The position numbers and the translations under genes are program-made. Shown here one piece after another: positions 10,201-16,182 of a stretch of DNA of 64,000 nt. Below the pieces are notes generated by a model, which worked only from the letters and a program-made list of their open reading frames with translations, did not search any database and was not told the origin of the DNA. The stretch is from Microbacteriaceae bacterium MWH-Ta3 (GTDB lineage Bacteria > Actinomycetota > Actinomycetes > Actinomycetales > Microbacteriaceae), in the NCBI GenBank assembly GCA_003053925.1, contig QBKD01000001.1, positions 62,001-126,000 on the forward strand, in the 5' to 3' direction. The number at the start of each line of letters is the position of its first letter. Within the stretch, counting starts at the first letter, position 1.

Positions 10201-10629
10201 AACATCGAGGTCAGTGGTTGCCTCAGACGACTGTAGAACCGGCACGTTGGCACGGATGGCGTGTTCCTTCGCCGTGACCTTGTTACCGGCCATTTCGAGA
10301 ACGGACGAATTGGGGCCGATAAAGGTAATGCCATTTTCGGCGGCGGCCTGGGCCAGATCGGGGTTCTCGCTCAGGAAGCCATAACCAGGATAAATGGCGT
10401 CAGCGCCAGACTCCTTGGCCACGCGAATGATTTCGGCAATATCGAGGTACGCGCGAACGGGGTGACCAATTTCACCAATCTGATAGGCCTCGTCGGCCTT
10501 GAAACGGTGCGTTGATTCGCGGTCTTCATAGGCGAAGACGGCAACCGTCTTTGCGCCAAGCTCATAGGCCGCGCGAAAAGCGCGAATAGCAATTTCGCCG
10601 CGATTCGCGACAAGAATCTTTGAAAACAT
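7219..10629 (-). CDS. pyc: Pyruvate carboxylase
   Basis: Full-length single-chain enzyme of 1136 residues that carboxylates pyruvate to oxaloacetate with biotin and ATP, refilling the citric acid cycle. In order: biotin carboxylase domain (residues 1-450, starting KILVANRGEIA, with GGGGRGMRRV as the ATP-grasp glycine loop), the pyruvate-binding carboxyltransferase barrel (about 530-800, with TFRDAHQSLLATR), a conserved allosteric/linker region, and the C-terminal biotinyl domain with EAMKME (biotinylated Lys about 1098). AAGGGAG precedes the ATG at 10629. It is divergent from a ParA-like gene. Confidence 0.98.
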   Translation of the reverse strand: MFSKILVANRGEIAIRAFRAAYELGAKTVAVFAYEDRESTHRFKADEAYQIGEIGHPVRAYLDIAEIIRVAKESGADAIYPGYGFLSENPDLAQAAAENGITFIGPNSSVLEMAGNKVTAKEHAIRANVPVLQSSEATTDLDVLIAFADTIGFPVFAKAVAGGGGRGMRRVEKREDLRSALEAAMREAESAFGDGRMFVEQAVLRPRHIEVQILADGVGNTMHLFERDCSVQRRHQKVVEIAPAPHLDETIRQAMYRDAVAFAQSIGYVNAGTVEFLLDTAGPRAGQHVFIEMNPRIQVEHTVTEEVTDVDLVQSQMRIAAGETLADLGLSQDTLVLRGAALQCRITTEDPTQGFRPDTGRISTYRSPGGAGVRLDGGSIAQGARISPHFDSMLAKMTTRGRDFTVAVARARRGLAEFRIRGVTTNIPFLQALLDEPAFIAGDLSTSFIDERPHLVSARRSQDRGTRILTHLAEVTVNQPNGDGAGTIDPALKLPTLDLTIPAPAGSRQRLAELGPVAFAADLRAQKALAVTDTTFRDAHQSLLATRVRTRDLVAVMPHVARLTPNLLSVEAWGGATYDVALRFLGEDPWERLAEMREALPNTAIQALIRGRNTVGYTPYPKAVTESFIREADATGVDIFRIFDALNDVNQMRPAIDAVLETNRAVAEVALCYTGDLLNPDEDIYTLDYYLRLAESIVESGAHILAIKDMAGLLRAGAASTLVRALRERFDIPVHLHTHDTAGGQLATLIAASEAGVDAVDVASAPMAGTTSQPSASALVAALAHTERDTGISLDAVSALEPYWEAVRLMYKPFESGLPGPTGRVYKHEIPGGQLSNLRQQAIALGLGDQFEKVEDWYAEANRILGRPTKVTPSSKVVGDLALHLAAANADPLDFENNPEKYDIPDSVIGFMAGELGDLPGGWPEPFRTKVLAGRTIKPVKEDLDPADEALLNSDSLTRRATLNRLLFPQPTEQFDAVRESYGDLSILTTHDYLYGLKVGVEHVVEIQKGVALFITLEAISEPDDKGMRTVMATLNGQLRPLLIRDKTIEVQASVAEKADLANASHVGAPFLGVVTMQVAVGDIVEVGGVVATIEAMKMEAAITAQTRGRVARIVVPTTQQVEPGDLLAVLEPVTE

Positions 10630-10690
10630 TGTCTCCCTTACCCTGGGGCGGCAATTGATGGACTTCGTCGGCCGTGGTGTTCCGCCCTTC

Positions 10691-10718
10691 TAGCCTAGTG
10701 AAAGGTAGGCTAGGTATC
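10691..10718 (+). promoter_or_regulatory. Inverted repeat and possible -10 before the ParA-like gene
   Basis: TAGCCTA (10691-10697) and TAGGCTA (10706-10712) form a 7-bp inverted repeat spaced by eight bases. The right arm contains TAGGCT, a good -10 hexamer ending eight bases before the GTG at 10719, so the mRNA may be leaderless and the repeat could be an operator or a fold over the -10 region. Inference from sequence only. Confidence 0.4.
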
Positions 10719-11519
10719 GTGCAGGTCGTAAGTGTGAGCTCCCTCAAGGGCGGTGTCGGTAAGACAACCGTCACTCTTGGCCTCGCTTCGGCGGCTTATG
10801 CCCGCGGTTTGCGCACTCTTGTTATCGACATGGATCCCCAATCCGACGTATCGGCCGCGCTCGCCTCACGGTCGTCGCATGGATTCACCATCGACACGAT
10901 TTTGACAACATTGAGCGCCAAAAATGTGCGCAATTCCGTTGGCCCCAGCTCGTGGACGGGCCCATCAGATACGCCCGTAGACATTTTGATGGGTTCGCAA
11001 TCCGTCGCACGCCACGACTCCCCCACACCCACAAAGAACGAATTGTGGAAGTTGGAAGAAGCCTTGGTGTTTATCGAGCGCGACTACGACGTGGTTCTCA
11101 TTGATTGCCCGCCATCGTTCAACGCGTTGACGCAAACGGCGTGGACTGCCTCGGACGCCGTCGTTATCGTGGCGGAACCTGGACTTTTTTCGGTGACCGC
11201 CGTGCACCGCACGTTACTGGCCCTCGAGGCGATGCGTACCAAGATGTCGCCTCGACTTCGCACGGCCGGAGTGATCGTGAATCGGTACCGCACGGATTCG
11301 ACGGAACACCAGTTCCGGCTCGAAGAAATGGAACAGTTGTTCGGCGACACGGTACTCGAACCCATCATTGAAGAAACTCTGACGATGCAGCAGGCAACGG
11401 GTGCGGCAACGCCGATTCACCGCTGGCCGGGGAACACCGCGCAAGGGCTCGCCGCAACGTTTGATTCTCTGCTGGACCAGGTCCTCAACCCTCGCGTCAC
11501 AAACGACGTCGAGAACTAG
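10719..11519 (+). CDS. ParA-like ATPase
   Basis: A 266-residue ParA/Soj-family protein beginning VQVVSVSSLKGGVGKTT, with the Walker A Lys-Gly-Gly-Val-Gly-Lys-Thr box close to the N-terminus, the switch I region DMDPQSDVS and a Walker B-like VVLIDCPPS. I chose the GTG at 10719 because homology begins there; earlier in-frame GTG codons at 10674 and 10698 would add residues overlapping the promoter-like repeat. No parB-like gene is adjacent, so it is not an obvious chromosome-partition pair. The neighbouring MerR and FHA genes suggest a link to division or cell-cycle control, but this is inference. Confidence 0.82.
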   Translation: MQVVSVSSLKGGVGKTTVTLGLASAAYARGLRTLVIDMDPQSDVSAALASRSSHGFTIDTILTTLSAKNVRNSVGPSSWTGPSDTPVDILMGSQSVARHDSPTPTKNELWKLEEALVFIERDYDVVLIDCPPSFNALTQTAWTASDAVVIVAEPGLFSVTAVHRTLLALEAMRTKMSPRLRTAGVIVNRYRTDSTEHQFRLEEMEQLFGDTVLEPIIEETLTMQQATGAATPIHRWPGNTAQGLAATFDSLLDQVLNPRVTNDVEN

Positions 11520-11578
11520 TCCTCGTCACTCGAGTAACCGCTCGGATTGGCGCGCAGTTCCGTAATCGAGGGCGTAAA

Positions 11579-12082
11579 TTAGCTGGCGCGCGAGGCGCGC
11601 TTGACGGCCAGTTCGTCCATGGGCGCGTTGGCGTCGATGAGCTCGAAGTCAATAAGTGACGTTTCGACCTCGCGCAGTACCTTGCCGACAGCAATACCGA
11701 AAACACCCTGGCCACGGTTTACAAGGTCGATGACCTCGTCGCTCGACGTACACAAATACACCGATGCGCCGTCGCTCATCAGAGTAGTTTCGGCCAAATC
11801 GCTGATACCCGAGGCCCGCAACTGGTCGACAGCAACACGAATCTGCTGCAGGGAAATGCCGGTGTCCAACAGTCGCTTGACAAGCTTCAAGACCAGAATG
11901 TCGCGGAACGAGTACAAACGCTGTGATCCCGAGCCCGTTGCGCCACGAACCGTTGCGGGAACAAGTTCGGTACGTGCCCAGTAGTCCAACTGACGGTAGG
12001 AAATGCCCGCAGCGTTTGCCGCCACCTGACCACGGTAACCCTCGGACGATTCTTCGCCGCTGGGGGTAAGCATGTCGCTCAT
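11579..12082 (-). CDS. MerR-family transcriptional regulator (Rv1830-like)
   Basis: A 167-residue protein with an N-terminal MerR winged helix: YRGQVAANAAGISYRQLDYWART is followed by LYSFRDILVLKLVKRLLDTG. No C-terminal cysteine metal site is seen. The ATG at 12082 is chosen because GGGAG lies upstream; the in-frame extension back to 12127 lacks support. In mycobacteria the order is garA, Rv1828 (MerR), a bifunctional nuclease, then Rv1830 (MerR). Here the two MerR genes are adjacent with 93 bases between, so the nuclease gene is absent. The targets are unknown; relatives bind DNA at cell-division and growth genes. Confidence 0.85.
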   Translation of the reverse strand: MSDMLTPSGEESSEGYRGQVAANAAGISYRQLDYWARTELVPATVRGATGSGSQRLYSFRDILVLKLVKRLLDTGISLQQIRVAVDQLRASGISDLAETTLMSDGASVYLCTSSDEVIDLVNRGQGVFGIAVGKVLREVETSLIDFELIDANAPMDELAVKRASRAS

Positions 12083-12175
12083 CCGCTCCCTAACCTTCAC
12101 GTTTAACTTGAAACTTTGTGTTCTCACACTAGCGACTTTGACTGCGCAATGTGATGTGTGTTTCCGCGTGTCGCG

Positions 12176-12868
12176 TTAGCCGATGCTTTCTTCTACAGCG
12201 CGCATCAACACCGAACTGCGGATCTGCTCCAAATGTGCCGACATATCCCGTGCGATATCCACGGCCTTCTGCTTGCCTACTCTACTCGCGCTCTTCACAT
12301 ACGGAAGTACCGCGGTGTGCACGATTGCGGCGTCTTTTTCGGCCTGCGCGCGAAGCTGCTGCAAGTGGCGAGGCTCGATTCCCGCCTTGTGAAGCCCCAC
12401 CAGAGCCGACAGCGTCTTGACCGCGTCCTCGGTGTACAAGTCCGCAGCGACGATCAACCGGGTGGAAATGGCATCCGAAAGGAGCGAGGCCGTCGCTCCC
12501 GTCTTTGCTAGGAGCTCACTGCGGGTGTACCGCACCTCGACCGACAGAATTGATTCGACCGAGACGGGCGCACCGCCGGGAAGAACCGGGTTCTTGCCCG
12601 CATCGATATCAGACAAGATTTCGCCGATGACACGCAACGGCAGGAAGTGGTCGCGCTGAAGTGACAGCACGATACGAATTCGCTCGACGTGTAACGCCGT
12701 GTACGTGCGGTAGCCACTGGCGCTGCGTTCGGGAAGAACGAGCCCCTGATCCTCAAGGAATCGAATTTTGGACGACGAGAGTTCGGGGAACTCTATGGAC
12801 AACTTCGCGAGAACCTGCCCGATGGACAGATTGTTCGCGGAGTCCTTTCGAAGGGGAACCGCAGCCAT
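12176..12868 (-). CDS. ftsR: MerR-family regulator, FtsR-like
   Basis: A 230-residue MerR protein with an N-terminal recognition helix region LSIGQVLAKLSIEFPELSSS followed by KIRFLEDQGL, the hallmark of the FtsR/Rv1828 subgroup, and a long helical C-terminal part ending in an alpha-helical dimerisation region. In corynebacteria FtsR activates ftsZ transcription; by orthology this is a division regulator. Only three bases separate its ATG from the garA stop, so the two are co-transcribed. The symbol rests on synteny and similarity remembered from the family. Confidence 0.85.
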   Translation of the reverse strand: MAAVPLRKDSANNLSIGQVLAKLSIEFPELSSSKIRFLEDQGLVLPERSASGYRTYTALHVERIRIVLSLQRDHFLPLRVIGEILSDIDAGKNPVLPGGAPVSVESILSVEVRYTRSELLAKTGATASLLSDAISTRLIVAADLYTEDAVKTLSALVGLHKAGIEPRHLQQLRAQAEKDAAIVHTAVLPYVKSASRVGKQKAVDIARDMSAHLEQIRSSVLMRAVEESIG

Positions 12869-12871
12869 GCC

Positions 12872-13309
12872 TTAACTTTCAGATCCGAGATCGTGGCGTG
12901 ACGCATAGAAGGTCATACGGTATTTACCGATCTGGACTTCTGCGCCGTCGGCGAGGGCGCCGGAATCGACACGGACGCCATCCAGGTAGGTGCCGTTCAA
13001 CGACGTCAGATCGCGAATAGCGAATCGCGCACCGTCGCGCGTCACTTCTGCGTGACGTCGTGACACCGTGACGTCATCCAGGAAGATGTCGGCATCCGGG
13101 TGACGGCCGGCAACAATCACATTCGTGTCAAGCAAGAATCGTGCACCCATATTGGGCCCGCGGCGGACGATGAACAAAGCGCTTCCCGGAGGCAGCGCGG
13201 CAATGGCCGCACGCTCTTCCGCGGAAACGTCGCCAACGAGGTCATCCATTCGTGCGGCAAATTCTTGCCCGAATTGTTCCGTTGTGTGACGGTTCTCGTT
13301 GTCGCTCAT
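12872..13309 (-). CDS. garA: FHA-domain protein GarA
   Basis: A 145-residue protein whose FHA domain starts near residue 45 (PPGSALFIVRRGPN) and has the phosphothreonine-binding landmarks AGRHPDADI, VTVSRRHAE and LTSLNGTY. The N-terminal tail contains a TTEQ segment (about residues 8-11) in the place of the ETTS phosphorylation motif of mycobacterial GarA. GarA, when unphosphorylated, binds and inhibits 2-oxoglutarate dehydrogenase and regulates glutamate metabolism under control of PknB/PknG. The ATG at 13309 is preceded by GGAGGAAGC. The tail motif differs from mycobacteria, so the phosphorylation site is inferred. Confidence 0.9.
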   Translation of the reverse strand: MSDNENRHTTEQFGQEFAARMDDLVGDVSAEERAAIAALPPGSALFIVRRGPNMGARFLLDTNVIVAGRHPDADIFLDDVTVSRRHAEVTRDGARFAIRDLTSLNGTYLDGVRVDSGALADGAEVQIGKYRMTFYASRHDLGSES

Positions 13310-13342
13310 GCTTCCTCCGCTAGCCACACTACCCGAAACGCG

Positions 13343-13921
13343 TCAGTCCGGGGAGACAGTTTTTCGTGGCACGAGTTGCCCCAAATAAATGAGGCCGGTC
13401 ACCCAATAAATTAGCGAGCCAACGCCGCCCAGGAACCATCCCAACGCTGCAATAATCTCGGCGATATCGGGCTGAGGAACCAGCGTGCTGACCACAATGG
13501 TGGGAAAGGCAACAAACAGCACGAAGGTCGCGACCTTGCCCAGGAAATGAACGGGTGGAATGTCGGAGAGTTTCCGGCTCTTCACCAGGTAGGCGACAAG
13601 CAAAACAACGTCACGCGCCAGAACCACAGCCAAAAGCACCCAGGGAATCATGTCGCGGATAACCAGCGCGACCACGCTGGCGGCAATAAATAGTCGATCG
13701 GAAATGGGATCCAATAGGGCCCCGAGTCGTGTCACTTGGTTGAAACGGCGCGCGATGAACCCGTCGACGAAATCACTCGAAGTAGCGGCGACCAAGACAA
13801 TTAGTGCTGTTGAGTCCTGACCCGAAACCAACAGCCAGAAGAACAAAGGAACGGACAAGAGCCGAGCAAACGAGATGACATTGGGCACCGTCCAAATGCG
13901 ATCGAGTCCGGTCCGAGCCAT
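13343..13921 (-). CDS. CDP-alcohol phosphatidyltransferase family protein
   Basis: A 192-residue integral membrane protein with about five hydrophobic segments. The family signature D-x2-D-G-x2-A-R-x8-G-x3-D-x3-D is complete, from DFVDGFIARR to ALLDPISD (about residues 49-75). It probably makes phosphatidylglycerophosphate or a related phospholipid from CDP-diacylglycerol, like the PgsA2-type protein near garA in mycobacteria. Substrate identity (glycerol 3-phosphate or another alcohol) cannot be settled here. It lies 33 bases upstream of garA in the same direction. Confidence 0.88.
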   Translation of the reverse strand: MARTGLDRIWTVPNVISFARLLSVPLFFWLLVSGQDSTALIVLVAATSSDFVDGFIARRFNQVTRLGALLDPISDRLFIAASVVALVIRDMIPWVLLAVVLARDVVLLVAYLVKSRKLSDIPPVHFLGKVATFVLFVAFPTIVVSTLVPQPDIAEIIAALGWFLGGVGSLIYWVTGLIYLGQLVPRKTVSPD

Positions 13922-13974
13922 TCCCCGAGTCTAATCGGAGTGTTGAGATAGGCCGGCGCGACACCACGATTACC

Positions 13975-14442
13975 ATGGTGACCATGTCCTGCGTTCGATT
14001 CAACACTCCGGCCCAACGCCAGCAGATGACCGATGTCACTCGCGGGGTTCAGGCCGATGAACCCATCGCCCAATTCCTGGGTCCGGCCATTACCGAATCG
14101 AAAATTGCGCGTCTGCGCCTCATGGCGGCTAGCCCCAACTCGAAGATTCGTGAAACGGTCGCCGCGTCGTATCACGCACCCGAAGACCTGTACGAAATGT
14201 TGTCACACGACCCCGACCCTGGCGTGCGCCAATGGTTGGCGCGCAATGAGCATGTCCCCTGCGACATCCTGCGCCGTTTAGCTTCCGATGAGGACGAAAC
14301 GGTGCGTTCGTTCGTTGCAATCAATTACTTCGTGCCCGCCGACGCCATGGAAACGCTCTCCGCTGACGAAAGCCCGCGCGTGCGGGCTTTGGCCGATTGG
14401 AAAGCGGCCCTCGCGGCAGAGACGAACGCTCTCGCGTCATAA
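13975..14442 (+). CDS. Variant leucine-rich repeat (LRV/HEAT-like) protein
   Basis: Up to 155 residues, with repeated units of the form LAAS/HDPDPGVRxWLARN, LASDEDETVRSFVAIN and LSADESPRVRALA, that is D-x-x-x-x-V-R-x-x-x-A every 24 residues or so. This is the variant leucine-rich repeat/HEAT-like solenoid found in small actinobacterial proteins of unknown role, probably protein binding. The start is uncertain: ATG codons at 13975, 13984 and 14026 are all in frame and none has a good ribosome binding site. The last would give 138 residues and begins just before the conserved part. Confidence 0.75.
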   Translation: MVTMSCVRFNTPAQRQQMTDVTRGVQADEPIAQFLGPAITESKIARLRLMAASPNSKIRETVAASYHAPEDLYEMLSHDPDPGVRQWLARNEHVPCDILRRLASDEDETVRSFVAINYFVPADAMETLSADESPRVRALADWKAALAAETNALAS

Positions 14443-14475
14443 CATTCCGGTTCGGGTACTCCCCGTACCGGAATG
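14443..14475. terminator. Bidirectional terminator hairpin
   Basis: Arms CATTCCGGTTCGGG and CCCGTACCGGAATG pair over 14 bp with one mismatch and a five-base loop between the convergent LRV and ldh genes. Confidence 0.7.
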
Positions 14476-14481
14476 AGCGGC

Positions 14482-15438
14482 TTAGGCCAATCCCAGCGCC
14501 ACCGATGATTCGTGCAGCGCCTGCGCCGAGCGGTGGAACATCTCTAATTCGTGTGCGTCGAAATCAACGTTGAGGACGCTCGCGACACCCGTCGAATTGA
14601 CGATCGATGGAACACTGAGCGCCACGCCGGACACACCGTGATAGTCGGTCAAAACGCTCGACACGGGGAGCACAGCACCCTCGTCCGACAATATGGCCTC
14701 GACAATTCGCGCGCCGCTCAGGCCGATGGCATAGTTAGTGGCACCCTTGCCCTCGATTACCTTGTAGGCAGCGGTTTTGACGGATCCGGCAATGTTCGCG
14801 AGTTCCGCTTCCGTGATCGCAGCGCCCGCGGAATCGCGCCATTCACGCACAGGCACCGGTCCAATTCGCGATTGCGACCACAGCGGGAACTCCGAATCAC
14901 CGTGTTCTCCCACGATGTACGCGTGAATCGATGACGTCGCTACGCCCGTGCGCTCGGACAACATCCAGCGCAGTCGCGACGAATCCAGAACCGTTCCCGA
15001 CGAGAACACGCGATTCGCGGGGAGTCCGCTGAACTTCATGGCCGCTGCCGCAAGAACATCACAGGGATTAGTGACCAACAGGAAAACGGCATCGGGTGCG
15101 CGCTCTACCAACTGCGGCATAAGGTTGCGCAGAATTTCGACATTCGTACCCGCCAGATCAAGGCGGCTTTGGCCCGGGTTTTGCTTTGCTCCCGCAGTAA
15201 TAACGACGACATTGGCGCCGTCAACAGCAGAAATATCGCCACCTCCCGACACCGTGGAGGACCCAGTGAACTGTGTGCCGTGCGCAAGGTCCAAAACCTC
15301 GGCCTCGGCCTTTGCGGCATTCATGTCATACAGCGCGATTTCGCGGGCGCTGCCTCGAATCAAGGCCGCATACGCCAACGAGGTTCCCACCGCACCGGCG
15401 CCAACAATTGCAAGTTTTGAATTTGTGACGACTCCCAT
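14482..15438 (-). CDS. ldh: L-lactate dehydrogenase
   Basis: A 318-residue lactate/malate dehydrogenase fold enzyme. The NAD loop is IVGAGAVGTS (11-20), the substrate loop is KQNPGQSRLDL, and the catalytic His is in GEHGDS (His179). Gln90 in the substrate loop, not Arg, favours lactate dehydrogenase over malate dehydrogenase. It interconverts pyruvate and L-lactate with NADH. The start ATG at 15438 gives a slightly extended N-terminus (MGVVTNSK). It is divergent from the isochorismatase-like gene. Confidence 0.92.
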   Translation of the reverse strand: MGVVTNSKLAIVGAGAVGTSLAYAALIRGSAREIALYDMNAAKAEAEVLDLAHGTQFTGSSTVSGGGDISAVDGANVVVITAGAKQNPGQSRLDLAGTNVEILRNLMPQLVERAPDAVFLLVTNPCDVLAAAAMKFSGLPANRVFSSGTVLDSSRLRWMLSERTGVATSSIHAYIVGEHGDSEFPLWSQSRIGPVPVREWRDSAGAAITEAELANIAGSVKTAAYKVIEGKGATNYAIGLSGARIVEAILSDEGAVLPVSSVLTDYHGVSGVALSVPSIVNSTGVASVLNVDFDAHELEMFHRSAQALHESSVALGLA

Positions 15439-15550
15439 GAACTCAGTGTGACACGAGTTGACGGCGTATGAGTGTGGACTTTGTACCCAGAATTACGCGG
15501 GCAGAAATGCGCCCCTCGACGTTCGCCAGATGCTGACGTACTCTAAGGAC

Positions 15551-16105
15551 ATGCAGAACGCAGCACTAATTGTCATTGACGTCCAAAACGGTTTCGACGA
15601 TCCTCGGTGGGGCGCTCGAAATAACCCCCAGTGCGAATCGCACATCATTGCGGCCGTGGATGCGTGGCGTAACGCCGATCTGCCGGTGGTGTTGGTGAGG
15701 CACGACAGCACATCCCCGACATCACCCCTCGCACCCGGCCAGCCGGGCAACGATTTCAAACCCGGTGTCGCGGGAACCGCTGCCCTCACCATCAGCAAGC
15801 ACACAAACTCAGCGTTTTATGGCGACCCGTCCCTAGAAAGCTGGTTGCGCGACAACGGAATCACCGATGTCGTAATTTGTGGCATCACGACGGATCACTG
15901 TTGTTCCACCACCGCGCGCATGGCCGCGAATTTGGGGTTCACCGTATGGTTCGTCGGTGACGCCACTCACACCTTTGACCGCACGCTCCCCGATGGCACA
16001 ATCATTGGCGCCGACGAGGTGGCGCGGGTAAACATGGCGAGCCTGCACGACGAATTCGCCACCGTCATCACAACGGCGCAGCTCCTCGAGAAAATCGAGG
16101 CATAA
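15551..16105 (+). CDS. Isochorismatase-like cysteine hydrolase
   Basis: A 184-residue protein with the family triad: Asp in LIVIDVQNGF (near residue 9), Lys in ISKHTNSAF and the nucleophilic Cys in ITTDHCCSTTAR. Members include isochorismatases, nicotinamidases and N-carbamoylsarcosine amidases; this sequence cannot be assigned to one. Reading from the ATG at 15551 is supported by AAGGAC directly upstream and by homology; an open frame from 15458 adds nothing conserved. TACTCT at 15539 could be a -10 box for a nearly leaderless transcript. Confidence 0.85.
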   Translation: MQNAALIVIDVQNGFDDPRWGARNNPQCESHIIAAVDAWRNADLPVVLVRHDSTSPTSPLAPGQPGNDFKPGVAGTAALTISKHTNSAFYGDPSLESWLRDNGITDVVICGITTDHCCSTTARMAANLGFTVWFVGDATHTFDRTLPDGTIIGADEVARVNMASLHDEFATVITTAQLLEKIEA

Positions 16106-16122
16106 AGTCCCCCTCCGCAGCC

Positions 16123-16138
16123 ATACCCCGGGGAGTAT
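16123..16138. promoter_or_regulatory. CsoR/CstR-like operator palindrome
   Basis: ATACCCCGGGGAGTAT is an imperfect 16-bp palindrome (six of eight half-site positions match) with the A-T-A-C-C-C-C core typical of CsoR-family operators. It lies 45 bases before the sulfur-transfer protein start. CstR-type members sense persulfide and control such genes in other bacteria. No csoR/cstR gene is in the window. Confidence 0.5.
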
Positions 16139-16182
16139 CGTCAACAACGAGGAAACACCTCATGTGCCCCGCGGGAGTTCTC

